Assembly (NCBI GenBank): GCA_963753955.1
Contig: CAVWEM010000008.1
Location: forward strand, 124,001-188,000
Length of the DNA stretch: 64,000 bases
From: Methylumidiphilus sp963753955
GTDB taxonomy: Bacteria > Pseudomonadota > Gammaproteobacteria > Methylococcales > Methylococcaceae
Reading direction: 5' to 3'
Position 1 is the first letter of the stretch. Every line of letters begins with the position of its first letter. The position numbers and the translations under genes are program-made. Below, piece after piece: positions 46,640 through 54,567 of this stretch. The notes below the pieces were generated by a model, which did no database searches, was not told where the DNA came from, and was given only the letters and a program-made list of their open reading frames with translations.

Positions 46640-47417
46640 TCCGGGCTTGCCGTTTTCCCGCCAAGAAGCGAGAAAACGCCTATTCGCTTGCTGCCTGCTG
46701 GCCGTGCTATCCGGTATGGCGCTGGCCGATGGCTTGTGTCCGGGCGAGCAGGGGCGGGCCGCAGGAATGCGGCAGCGCATCGTCCATGAATGGCCGTTGC
46801 GCCCGGCGGGCGACGAGGCGACCGAGTTCGTGCAGGCCCTCGCCGTCCGCCTGGCCGGGCAATACTCCCCTGGCGCCGCAAAGATCCCTTGGCGCTTCGG
46901 CTTGGCGCGCAATTTGGCACCCAACGCTTTTTCCATCGGCGCGGGCAATGTCTTTGTCACCGAGGGCGCAGTCACCTTCGCGCAAAACGAGGAGGAACTG
47001 GCCACGATCCTCGCACACGAAATGGGCCACGAATTGGCCGGGCATTTCTGCGACCAGCCCTATGCCGGCGGTTCCGGCGATGGGTTTAGTGGTTTGTTCA
47101 CCAGTCCGCCGGTTCTGGAACGCCAGGAGGTCGCCGGACTGGGTTCTTTGCGGCAAACGGTGGAGCCTCTCAAAGAGCAGCAGGCCGACCAGATCGCCGT
47201 TTCGATACTCCGCGCCGCCGGTTACGATCCCCATGCCCTCTTGCAAGTGACGAGGCGTTTGCGCTCGGGGGGAGAAGGGCATTGGTTCGACCAAAGGCGC
47301 ATCCAATCACTGGAGCGGCTTCTCGCCGGCATACCCTCGGGGCTTGCCGGGCCTCGGGACTCCGAGCGGTTCCATGAGATCAAGCGCATTTTGCTTGATG
47401 AGGCACCGCATCAATGA
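46602..47417 (+). CDS. M48 family metalloprotease
   Basis: The 271-residue product has the zinc motif HEMGH around residue 139 and an N-terminal signal-like stretch (LFACCLLAVLSGMALA). A second start (ATG 46611) is possible. The Glu ligand follows in QQADQIAVSILR. M48 peptidases such as BepA/HtpX handle damaged or mis-assembled envelope proteins. Located beside lipoproteins and just upstream of the VgrG gene, it may process or quality-check the neighbouring envelope components. Confidence 0.82.
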   Translation: MTPMNPHSSLPSNPGLPFSRQEARKRLFACCLLAVLSGMALADGLCPGEQGRAAGMRQRIVHEWPLRPAGDEATEFVQALAVRLAGQYSPGAAKIPWRFGLARNLAPNAFSIGAGNVFVTEGAVTFAQNEEELATILAHEMGHELAGHFCDQPYAGGSGDGFSGLFTSPPVLERQEVAGLGSLRQTVEPLKEQQADQIAVSILRAAGYDPHALLQVTRRLRSGGEGHWFDQRRIQSLERLLAGIPSGLAGPRDSERFHEIKRILLDEAPHQ

Positions 47418-47506
47418 TCCTAGTTTTTTGTTTTGCAATTGTGTCCAACCGCGCCCACCATGGCACAAAACTGTTCGGATAACTCAAGCCTCAGGAGCCC
47501 AAGGCC

Positions 47507-49594
47507 GTGACCGCCACGCAAAAAAACCGTCCGATCCAAATCGCCACGCCTTTGGGCGAAGACGTGCTGTTGTTTTACCGCATGAACGGCCATGAACGCT
47601 TGGGCGAGTTGTTTGAATACGAGATTGAGCTGTTGAGCGAAAACCCCGCCATCGACCCAGACAAGCTGCTCGGCGAAAACGTCACCGTCGGCATGAAGCT
47701 CCAGGACGACAGCGAACGCTTTTTCAATGGCTATATCACTCGCTTCGGCCAATACGGCAGCCTGGACGTCTACTCGTATTACCGTGCCACCGTGCGGCCT
47801 TGGCTGTGGTTTCTGACGCGCTCGTCCAACTGCCGGATATTCCAGCAGAAGGCCACGCCAGACATTATCAAGCAGGTTTTCAAAGACCAAGGTTTCAGCG
47901 ATATCAAAGACAAATTAAGCGGTTCTTACGCGCCTCGGGAATATTGTGTGCAATACCGTGAGACGGATTTCAACTTTGTCAGTCGGCTCATGGAGGAGGA
48001 GGGTATCTATTACTATTTCACCCACGAAAATGGCAAGCACCATCTCGTGCTGGCCGATTCCGCCAGTTCCCACGACAGTTATCCCGGCTACGCGAAAATC
48101 CCCTACCACCCGGAGGAAGGGGCCACCGACCGCAGCCGCGTCGACCATGTCTATGGTTGGGGATTCGCCCATGAAGTCCAGACCGGTGCCTATGCGCTGA
48201 CCGATTACGATTTTACAAAGCCCAAGGCCGATTTGCTGGTCAAATCCGCCATGCCCAAACAACATAGCCATTCGGCTTATGAATTCTTCGATTATCCGGG
48301 TCTGTACACGGAGACCGGCAAGGGTGACGGTTTTGTCCGCCACCGCGTCGAGGAACAGCAAGCCCGTTTCGAATGCTGTGACGGCACGGGCAATGCCCGT
48401 GGCCTGGCGGCGGGTTATCTGTTCAGCTTGACCGACTATCCGCGCAAGGATCAAAACCGCGAATACCTGCTGGTTTTCGCCAGTTATCGGCTGAAAATTG
48501 ACAGTTATTTCCCGTCCATGTCGGCCGATACGGAAAAGTTCTTCGAATGTGGCTTTACTGCCATGGATCGGACGCAAGCCTACCGCCCGCCCCGCGCCAC
48601 GCCAAAACCCTTGGTCCACGGCGCGCAAACGGCCATGGTGGTCGGCCCTTCGGGCGAGGAGATCTACACCGACAAGTACGGACGGGTGAAAGTGCAGTTC
48701 CACTGGGATCGCTATGGCAAAGGCGACGAGAACAGTTCCTGCTGGGTACGGGTTTCCCATCCCTGGGCGGGCAAGAACTGGGGGATGATCGCGCTGCCGC
48801 GCATCGGCCAGGAAGTCATCGTGGATTTTCTCGAAGGCGACCCCGACCAGCCGATCATCACCGGGCGGGTTTACAACGCTGTCTCAATGCCGCCTTATAA
48901 GCTGCCCGACAACGCCAACCTGACCACGATCAAGACCAACTCCACCAAGGGGGGCGGCGGATTCAACGAAATCCGTTTCGACGACAAGAAGGGCGAGGAG
49001 CAGGTATTCATTCACGCCGAAAAGAACATGGATGTCCGCGTCAAAAAAGACGCTTTCGAGTGGATCGGCAATGAACGGCATCTGATCGTCAAAAAAGACC
49101 TGTTCGAGGAGGTCGATGGCGACCGCCATGCGACGGTCAAAGGCGACCATAACGAAAAAGTGACCGGGACGATTTCCATCAAAGCCGACCAGAACATGCA
49201 GGAAAAAGTCGGCATGAAACACGCCCTGGACGCCGGCATGGAAATTCACTTGAAGGCCGGCATGAATGTGGTCATCGAAGCCGGCATGAGCATCACCTTG
49301 AAAGCCGGCGGCGGCTTCATCGTCGTCGGCCCAGCCGGGGTGACGATTTCCGGGACGCCGGTGCTGATCAATAGCGGCGGGGCCGCAGGCTCCGGTTCGG
49401 GATCGTCGCCCGAAGCACCCAAGCCGCCCAAGGAGGCGGCGGACGACAAACCCGGCACCAAGGACGATTCCCCGCCGCCGGCGAAGCCGCCCAAGCCGAA
49501 GACTTACGGCCCTTCCGCCACGGTGTTGAAATTGGCTGCGCAGAGTGGAACGCCATTTTGCGAGAAATGCGCGGCAGCGGCAGCAGGAACGTAA
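47507..49594 (+). CDS. vgrG: Type VI secretion tip protein VgrG (TssI)
   Basis: The 695-residue product (GTG 47507) starts with IATPLGEDVLLFYRMNGHERLGELF, the phage gp27-like head of VgrG. It continues through the gp5-like OB fold (GRVKVQFHWDRYGKGDENSSCWVRVS split by a conserved loop) to a C-terminal needle with repeats of EKVGMKHALDAGMEIHLK-type. The tail ends with Pro-rich residues and CEKCAAAAAGT. VgrG trimers form the piercing spike and carry effectors. It heads a delivery cassette: DUF4123 adaptor, PAAR and toxins follow. Confidence 0.93.
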   Translation: MTATQKNRPIQIATPLGEDVLLFYRMNGHERLGELFEYEIELLSENPAIDPDKLLGENVTVGMKLQDDSERFFNGYITRFGQYGSLDVYSYYRATVRPWLWFLTRSSNCRIFQQKATPDIIKQVFKDQGFSDIKDKLSGSYAPREYCVQYRETDFNFVSRLMEEEGIYYYFTHENGKHHLVLADSASSHDSYPGYAKIPYHPEEGATDRSRVDHVYGWGFAHEVQTGAYALTDYDFTKPKADLLVKSAMPKQHSHSAYEFFDYPGLYTETGKGDGFVRHRVEEQQARFECCDGTGNARGLAAGYLFSLTDYPRKDQNREYLLVFASYRLKIDSYFPSMSADTEKFFECGFTAMDRTQAYRPPRATPKPLVHGAQTAMVVGPSGEEIYTDKYGRVKVQFHWDRYGKGDENSSCWVRVSHPWAGKNWGMIALPRIGQEVIVDFLEGDPDQPIITGRVYNAVSMPPYKLPDNANLTTIKTNSTKGGGGFNEIRFDDKKGEEQVFIHAEKNMDVRVKKDAFEWIGNERHLIVKKDLFEEVDGDRHATVKGDHNEKVTGTISIKADQNMQEKVGMKHALDAGMEIHLKAGMNVVIEAGMSITLKAGGGFIVVGPAGVTISGTPVLINSGGAAGSGSGSSPEAPKPPKEAADDKPGTKDDSPPPAKPPKPKTYGPSATVLKLAAQSGTPFCEKCAAAAAGT

Positions 49595-49749
49595 GCTATG
49601 CTTCAAAGCCATTAACTTAAGCCGTTCGTGGTGAGCTTGTCGAACCATGAACGGTTTAAATTCCAAGTAGTGGGATTTTTCCGTCCACCCTTCGACAAGC
49701 TCAGGGCGAACGGAAAAATCCTTAGGTTAATGGCTTTGGAGCCATGCTT
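49593..49749. repeat. Large imperfect palindrome with nested REP-like units
   Basis: Outer arms CAAAGCCATTAAC (49604-49616) and GTTAATGGCTTTG (49726-49738) are a perfect 13-bp inverted repeat, extended with a few mismatches to about 29 bp. Inside are two opposite REP-like hairpins: CCGTTC-GAACGG (49622-49654) and ATTTTTCCGT-ACGGAAAAAT (49675-49719). They share a core GAGCTTGTCGAA/TTCGACAAGCTC that is common in proteobacterial REPs. The whole sits between vgrG and the DUF4123 gene. Confidence 0.8.
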
Positions 49750-49765
49750 GCGACCACCATTTGTC

Positions 49766-49788
49766 CCCCTCTCCCAGCGAGAGAGGGG
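49766..49788. repeat. C/T-run hairpin repeat
   Basis: CCCCTCTC and GAGAGGGG flank a 7-base loop, followed by TTGGGGGTGAGGGG. This is a widely dispersed small intergenic repeat type. It stands just before the DUF4123 gene and could form a hairpin in its leader mRNA. Confidence 0.6.
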
Positions 49789-49858
49789 TTGGGGGTGAGG
49801 GGTTTTTGGGGACTTGTCAATTTGTCCCCCCAATCATTTAGCAGAGGCTTTTTAGAGT

Positions 49859-50428
49859 ATGGCGGACAGTGACAAATCTACGGCAGACGCCTTAAAACAA
49901 AACCTCATCCGCCAACTATTCGGGAACGGGGCGTCCAATGCCTATGCCGTATTGGACGGCGCGGCCAATCCGGCGCTGCTTGACCATCTCTACGGCGACC
50001 GGCCCGAATTCGTCTGCCTGTATCGGGGCGAGTTGGAGCCTGACATTGCCGAATGTGCGCCCTATCTGACCAAGCTGGAAGCCAACACGCCCTTCGCCGA
50101 CTGGGTGATAGGCACGGGCTGGGGACACCACTGGGGCATTTTCGCCGTGGCGGACTGCGACCTGCGCGCCATGCGCCAGCACTTGCGCAAACTCAACATG
50201 GTCTATGACCCCGAGACCCATAATCCTTTGCTGTTTCGCTATTATGATCCCAGGGTGTTGACAATATTTTTGCCGACCTGCGACGCCCAGCAAGCGGAGG
50301 AATTTTTCGGCCCGGTTGCGGTGTTCCTCGCCGAAACCCAAGCCGGCAGGGGACTGGCCCGCTTTTACCAGCAAGCGGGGCAGGTCAAAGCGGACATCAC
50401 CGATAATCATCCAACCCAAGGAGCATAG
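49859..50428 (+). CDS. DUF4123 T6SS effector adaptor (Tap-like)
   Basis: The 189-residue protein begins at ATG 49859 and matches the DUF4123 layout: AYAVLDGAANPALLDHLYG, PYLTKLEANTPFADWVIG, WGHHWGIFAV and FRYYDPRVLTIFLPTC. These adaptors load specific effectors onto VgrG or PAAR and are usually encoded between vgrG and the effector gene. The PAAR gene follows 2 bases later, as expected. Confidence 0.9.
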   Translation: MADSDKSTADALKQNLIRQLFGNGASNAYAVLDGAANPALLDHLYGDRPEFVCLYRGELEPDIAECAPYLTKLEANTPFADWVIGTGWGHHWGIFAVADCDLRAMRQHLRKLNMVYDPETHNPLLFRYYDPRVLTIFLPTCDAQQAEEFFGPVAVFLAETQAGRGLARFYQQAGQVKADITDNHPTQGA

Positions 50429-50430
50429 CC

Positions 50431-50718
50431 ATGCCCCCAGCCGCCAGAATCTCCGACATGCACACCTGCCCGATGGTCACCGGTGTCGTCCCCCATGTCG
50501 GTGGCCCTATCGCCGTGGGTTGCCCGACCGTCATGATCGGCTTCATGCCCGCCGCACGGGTGGGCGACATGTGCGTGTGTGTGGGGCCACCCGATGCCAT
50601 CGCCAAAGGTTCCGCCACGGTCATGATCGGCGGCATGCCTGCCGCAAGGATAGGGGATATGACGGTGCATGGCGGGGTGATTGTGCTGGGGTGTCCGACG
50701 GTGATGATTGGGGGATAA
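50431..50718 (+). CDS. PAAR-domain T6SS tip protein
   Basis: A 95-residue protein made almost entirely of PAAR repeats: PPAARISDMHTCPM, MIGFMPAARVGDM, MIGGMPAARIGDMTVHGG, and a VMIGG ending. PAAR proteins cap the VgrG spike as a sharp cone. No fused toxin domain is present, so effectors are probably carried by separate proteins loaded through the adaptor upstream. Confidence 0.92.
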   Translation: MPPAARISDMHTCPMVTGVVPHVGGPIAVGCPTVMIGFMPAARVGDMCVCVGPPDAIAKGSATVMIGGMPAARIGDMTVHGGVIVLGCPTVMIGG

Positions 50719-50738
50719 ATGTTAGCAGGTCAGTAATC

Positions 50739-51509
50739 ATGTTGGTCATACGCGCAGAGCAGATGGAAGTATTCCGGCAAGCCGCCCTCGCCTCGTTTGA
50801 AAATGAGATGGTCGCCCACAGCCAGGAGTTTGCGCCGAAACTTAGCCAGGTAATCGGTGAAGAACAGCTTCGCCTGGCGGTTCGCGGCGCGATAGCCCGT
50901 GCCGGCAACTATGGTTTTACAAATCGCGGCCCCATTCGCTTATTTATCGAACTCATATTTCTGTTCGGCAGCGCGTTTGACAATGATCCCCAATATCCTT
51001 GGGCCGCAAGCATTCTGCGTGATTCCGCTCCGCAAATGGATCGGGCGGAAGAGTTGTACGAGAGAGTCCTCGATTACCAAGAAAAGGTTTCCGGGCCGGA
51101 GGCCGTGAATACGCGCGAGGCATTGAAGAACTTGGCGTTTATGGCCCAACAGCCATTAAGTTTCACCGCGCACAATTTTGTTCCCGGCATGCTTAGGGAG
51201 ATGGCGCATGTCTTCCCACAAAAAACCGCTTATGTCGGTCACGAAGCACTTGAAGCGCTTATCCGTAAAAGCGGCGCAGCGGCGCAACGGGTGAGATTCC
51301 CTACCTCCCGGAGCTATGCCCTGATAGCCATGTTGATGTTCGCTTTCGGCCATGGTTGCGTGGATGATCCACTTTATCCATGGATTGCCCACACGCTGAA
51401 GGATGAAAAGATCGCCGATCCCGCCGCCCGAGCCGAGCGATTGGAGAAAAAGGCTTTGACGTGGCTCGAACATGTCCTTGCGGCTACACCCGAAGGAGCG
51501 CCCACATGA
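50739..51509 (+). CDS. T6SS-associated conserved protein of unknown function
   Basis: A 256-residue protein starting MLVIRAEQMEVFRQAAL. It is helical and contains FIELIFLFGSAFDNDPQYPWAA and MLMFAFGHGCVDDPLYPW, two similar FG-(x)n-DDPxYPW-like segments that suggest an internal duplication. Proteins of this kind often sit between PAAR and toxin genes. It could be a further chaperone. It overlaps the metallopeptidase gene by ATGA (51506). Confidence 0.6.
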   Translation: MLVIRAEQMEVFRQAALASFENEMVAHSQEFAPKLSQVIGEEQLRLAVRGAIARAGNYGFTNRGPIRLFIELIFLFGSAFDNDPQYPWAASILRDSAPQMDRAEELYERVLDYQEKVSGPEAVNTREALKNLAFMAQQPLSFTAHNFVPGMLREMAHVFPQKTAYVGHEALEALIRKSGAAAQRVRFPTSRSYALIAMLMFAFGHGCVDDPLYPWIAHTLKDEKIADPAARAERLEKKALTWLEHVLAATPEGAPT

Positions 51510-52090
51510 GTGGTGATAAAAAGCCGACTTCACCAAGTTCGGGATATGGTGGGACTCCTGCGGACTGCACGACAACACCATGCCAAGAAAAAAATAGCCC
51601 AACTAAAGCTGGCTCAAAAATCTTACTTAATGGTACGCCTGAAGAAAAAAGGAAGCTTCAGGCAATATTGGACAAAATCAGAGAAACTAAGTCAGGGCAA
51701 AAATTATTAGCGGATATTGACAAAGCCAAAAATACTGTCGAATTTCAACTAGGAGAAGCAAAGAAAAGTGGTGGTGGTGTGACGAAGTTCACGGGTGGCT
51801 TAAACGGGCCTGTGTCTAATTGGGCCGGAACCAAAAGTACTGTTATTTTAGATCAGGATCTTAAAGATGATAGTTTGTATGTCTTTGACAAAGATGGTAA
51901 CAAAATTGCAGACCCAATTGATGTTGTTGCCGCGCATGAGTTGACTCATGCATTACATTGTTCCAATGGCACAATAGATACTTCTGATCCCGAGCGGCAG
52001 GCCATCAGCGGAGAAAATGGCATTCGCAATGAGCGTACACCATCATTACCGGATCGTGACCCTGGAAATCATAACGGCGGTTATAACTAA
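51506..52090 (+). CDS. M91-like zinc metallopeptidase, candidate T6SS toxin
   Basis: A 194-residue protein with a zinc site HELTHALH near residue 144 (HExxH), and ERQAISGENGIRNERT downstream, the conserved ENGxRNE-like segment of NleD/M91 metallopeptidases. No signal peptide is seen. The first 100 residues are Lys- and Gly-rich. It is AT-richer than its neighbours, suggesting recent transfer. Being coupled to the T6SS tip genes, it is best read as a secreted effector that cleaves a target-cell protein. Experimental substrate unknown. Confidence 0.75.
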   Translation: MSGDKKPTSPSSGYGGTPADCTTTPCQEKNSPTKAGSKILLNGTPEEKRKLQAILDKIRETKSGQKLLADIDKAKNTVEFQLGEAKKSGGGVTKFTGGLNGPVSNWAGTKSTVILDQDLKDDSLYVFDKDGNKIADPIDVVAAHELTHALHCSNGTIDTSDPERQAISGENGIRNERTPSLPDRDPGNHNGGYN

Positions 52091-52140
52091 CCTCTTATGA
52101 TTAATAAGGTTTTTTATCGGACTCAAATCTAGGAAAAATC

Positions 52141-52641
52141 ATGTCTTCATCCCTGTTAAATGTTCTAGCCACCGAAGTAAAATCAGATGAAAGAGGATGG
52201 TTCATTAATTACTCATTGACCTCTATGTCTTCTAGCCCACTCTTTCTTGTGCAACATCAGAACCTACCCTTCTTGCGGATGACACCGGATGAAACGATGA
52301 TTGAGGTTTGGTTTGGTATACCGCCGCGAACCGAAACTGAAGAGAATCAGCTAATTAACTCATTGATTCTTCCTAGCACTTTTGATCTACCTCCGGGTTC
52401 TAGCGTTAACAGTACTGCTCATGTCAAATATCCACCAAAAGAATCTGGCTATTGGTTGGAAAAATCCGAGGAAACAATAATTCCTCTTAGAAATAAAGTC
52501 GAGATCAAGGCAAAGATTATTCAGGGATTTGGAGTCAGTAAGCCGGAACATCAGAGAGTTAGAAATATAAATGAGCTATTTGCTTGGCAATTGACGGCAC
52601 GGAGCCAAATGATCGTATTAAAAATTCCGCCAGCGGCATAG
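52141..52641 (+). CDS. Candidate immunity protein for the M91-like toxin
   Basis: A 166-residue protein, AT-rich like the toxin gene it follows by 50 bases. It has no signal peptide, fits a beta-rich soluble protein (WFINYSLTSMSSSPLFLVQH, MTPDETMIEVWFGIPPRTE) and resembles nothing I know. Gene order (toxin then small cytoplasmic protein) is the immunity-gene pattern. The function is inference from position only. Confidence 0.5.
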   Translation: MSSSLLNVLATEVKSDERGWFINYSLTSMSSSPLFLVQHQNLPFLRMTPDETMIEVWFGIPPRTETEENQLINSLILPSTFDLPPGSSVNSTAHVKYPPKESGYWLEKSEETIIPLRNKVEIKAKIIQGFGVSKPEHQRVRNINELFAWQLTARSQMIVLKIPPAA

Positions 52642-52689
52642 TATTGGGTTACGGTTCCATCAAAATCCAAGGAAGCGTTAGCGGCGTAG

Positions 52690-52718
52690 GTTGGGTTGCA
52701 GCTTCATCGCAACCCAAC
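52690..52718. repeat. GTTGGGTTGC/GCAACCCAAC inverted repeat
   Basis: A perfect 10-bp inverted repeat with a 9-base loop, preceded by GTAG and followed by ACAAAA. Repeats of this GGTTGGGTT...AACCCAAC type are dispersed in many bacterial genomes. It lies in the 180-bp non-coding space between the candidate immunity gene and the glucosaminidase remnant. Confidence 0.7.
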
Positions 52719-52821
52719 AAAAACTGGGAAATGTTGGGTTGCCAAAAAGACGGCACCCCAACCAAGGGGCACCGATTAATCCCCCGTGCGTCGTTCGAGA
52801 CGAGGATTCCCATAGGCGCAA

Positions 52822-53436
52822 ATGATCGAGGTTTATATGCCTGGAACTGGAAACGGTTCGGTCGGTTCCGAAAGCAACTCCCCCAAGATTGATCCGGACA
52901 CAACGATGTTGACTCAATCGACAACTTTTACTCCCGTTAATTATCAAGGCGGAACACAAAAGCAACACGATGTTTGCGACACAAAAAATGAGCGAAACAG
53001 ACGTTATCGCCACTAAATTGATAGCTACCGTGACAGTGCGCAAAAGGTCGCGGACGAGTTGCACACCAAGACCGAAAATCTTCTTGGCCTGTCAGCATTG
53101 GAATCCGGCTGGGGATCCGGGCCTTTTGTCGTTGATGGAAGGAATAATTACTTCAGCCTGCATTCCCCTGCTCCTTTCGAGAGTGAGCACGTCACGGCAT
53201 CCAAGGCGCAGAACGTCAAGGTGGCGACTTTCAAGAGTTACGAGGATTGCCTCCGGTCGTTTGCCAAGTCTTATGGGCCAACCGTACAAGGAATCACCGA
53301 CGGTAAGAAATTCGCCGAAGCCCTTCAGAAAGCCAAGAAATTCGGCATCAATCCCGATAGTTCCGCAGTCTCGACATTCGTACCCAACGTGACGAGTACG
53401 ATTCATGACTTTGCCATTCGGCTTGATTGTAAATGA
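52822..53436 (+). pseudogene. Glucosaminidase-type peptidoglycan hydrolase, broken
   Basis: The 3' part (from about 53017) reads AQKVADELHTKTENLLGLS then ALESGWGSGPFVVDGRNNYF, a Glucosaminidase/FlgJ-like lytic domain with catalytic-type Glu in ALESGWG. The upstream part (MPGTGNGSVGSESN) is in the same frame but hits TAA at 53014-53016. A better protein results if one A is removed from 52958-52961 and one added at 53015-53017: the in-between then reads SNTMFATQKMSETDVIAT before IDSYRDSAQ. Length and position fit a T6SS cell-wall-degrading effector. Whether the two changes are real or sequence errors is open. Confidence 0.6.
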
Positions 53437-53440
53437 CGCC

Positions 53441-53850
53441 ATGTTGTCGTTGATGAGAAAAAAACGGTGGATTTATCTTGCCTTGCTCGCCTTGACGTTT
53501 TACGCGGGACTAACATGCGCGAATCCTAAGGAGCACAAGATCGGGATGAAAATGGCTCGGGCGTTGGTTCATGAAGTGCTGAAAAACATGCGCCTGATGC
53601 CGATTTAATTTCTTCGCCCAGAGAAGACGATCCTGATTTCTACTTCTTTGCCGCAACCTGGCCCAATCCCGTGGGGAGTCCAGTGATCGGCTATTACGCA
53701 GTGAATCCATCGGCTGGCGATGTATGGGATGGGGGCTGTAAGCGACTGACAACGCCTTTGCTCAGAAAACGCCAGAACGAGATACGCAGGCGGTTTGGAT
53801 TCTCGGAAGAAAAATATCGGACGCTCAGAGATAAGAAGCCACTATGTTGA
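53441..53850 (+). pseudogene. Periplasmic immunity-like protein, frameshifted
   Basis: The first part has a signal peptide (KKRWIYLALLALTFYAGLTCA) and stops at 53608. The continuing frame (SSPREDDPDFYFFAATWP, then GYYAVNPSAGDVWDGGCKRL, ending RTLRDKKPLC) runs from about 53587 to TGA 53848-53850. Adding one A to the A5 run at 53582-53586 joins both parts into one secreted protein of about 136 residues. Placement after a cell-wall hydrolase suggests the cognate periplasmic immunity protein. Confidence 0.55.
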
Positions 53851-53915
53851 ATTTGAAAATCGCCATCCTGTTTCTGGTGCTTGCTCTTGAAGCCCTTAGC
53901 CAGGAGGATGGGTAG
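53844..53915 (+). CDS. Possible small signal-peptide-like peptide
   Basis: A 23-residue frame (MLNLKIAILFLVLALEALSQ) overlaps the end of the immunity-like gene. It looks like a signal peptide whose downstream portion is lost or shifted. Probably a remnant of another short secreted protein in the effector/immunity array. Confidence 0.2.
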   Translation: MLNLKIAILFLVLALEALSQEDG

Positions 53916-54168
53916 ATCGCAGCGAAACCCACCAACTCGAGGAAGAATAGATTTTGGCATCTGTGCATCCGCCAATTTTCTACGGCTCTGGCGTGATGTG
54001 CAAGGACAAGTTTTGGATGTCCCAAAGCGGTTCTGCCAGGCGGCAGAGGGATTCTGCCAAAACTGTGCAAGCCAAGGCCCGCAAGGCTTTGTGAGCCTTG
54101 ACTTGGCGGGGACGCTTCCGCCGCTCGGCAGAACGGCCCAACCGGGCGGGGCAGGCTTTATCCACCAG

Positions 54169-54369
54169 CAATTCTCATTTTGGCCCAAAGACCCGTCATT
54201 CCGGCAGGGATGCCGGGATCTTTGGCCTGGACGGTAACTGGCCGGTTACGTAAGTGTTTGATTCAATTTAAGTGGCGATCCGCAGTTTGCCATCCCTGGA
54301 CGCTGGATTCCGGCATCCCTGCCGGAATGACGGAGGATGGCACATGGCTTTGGCTCAAAATGAGAATTG
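54169..54369. mobile_element. MITE-like element with long terminal inverted repeats
   Basis: A perfect 23-bp inverted repeat joins 54194-54216 and 54310-54332 (start CGTCATTCCGGCAGGG). Outer arms 54169-54190 and 54348-54369 (CAATTCTCATTTTGG.. / ..CAAAATGAGAATTG) pair with one or two mismatches. The element is about 200 bp with no coding content. The inner core belongs to the common CATTCCGGCA...TGCCGGAATG repeat class. Confidence 0.65.
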
Positions 54370-54439
54370 CTGTTTATCCACAGGGCAAATTGACTCTCTG
54401 CCATCCCAAAATTTCCCAAGGAAGCCCGCCATGTATAAC

Positions 54440-54567
54440 CCATGCGCACATGGCCAAGCCCGCAACCGCGTTAGCTGATCCCCACCTTTGCGGTGCTGGC
54501 TATGGCCTGCTTTCTTCAGCGCGGAAATCTGGTATCGTTCTTCCAAGGTCAATTGCGCGTATGTCAT
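54440..54567 (-). pseudogene. IS30-family transposase remnant (5' end)
   Basis: On the minus strand from 54567 the sequence reads MTYAQLTLEERYQISALKKAGHSQ, the N-terminal helix-turn-helix start of IS30-type transposases. After HSQ the frame degenerates; a shifted frame keeps weak similarity (GHVRMGYTWRA) for some codons. The rest of the transposase is absent, so this is a dead fragment. Confidence 0.75.

Noticed and set aside
47395..47430. Possible intrinsic terminator (TTGATG...CATCAA then T-run) after the M48 gene
   Set aside because: The stem is only 6 bp, lies within the coding end, and 8 bases separate it from the T-run.
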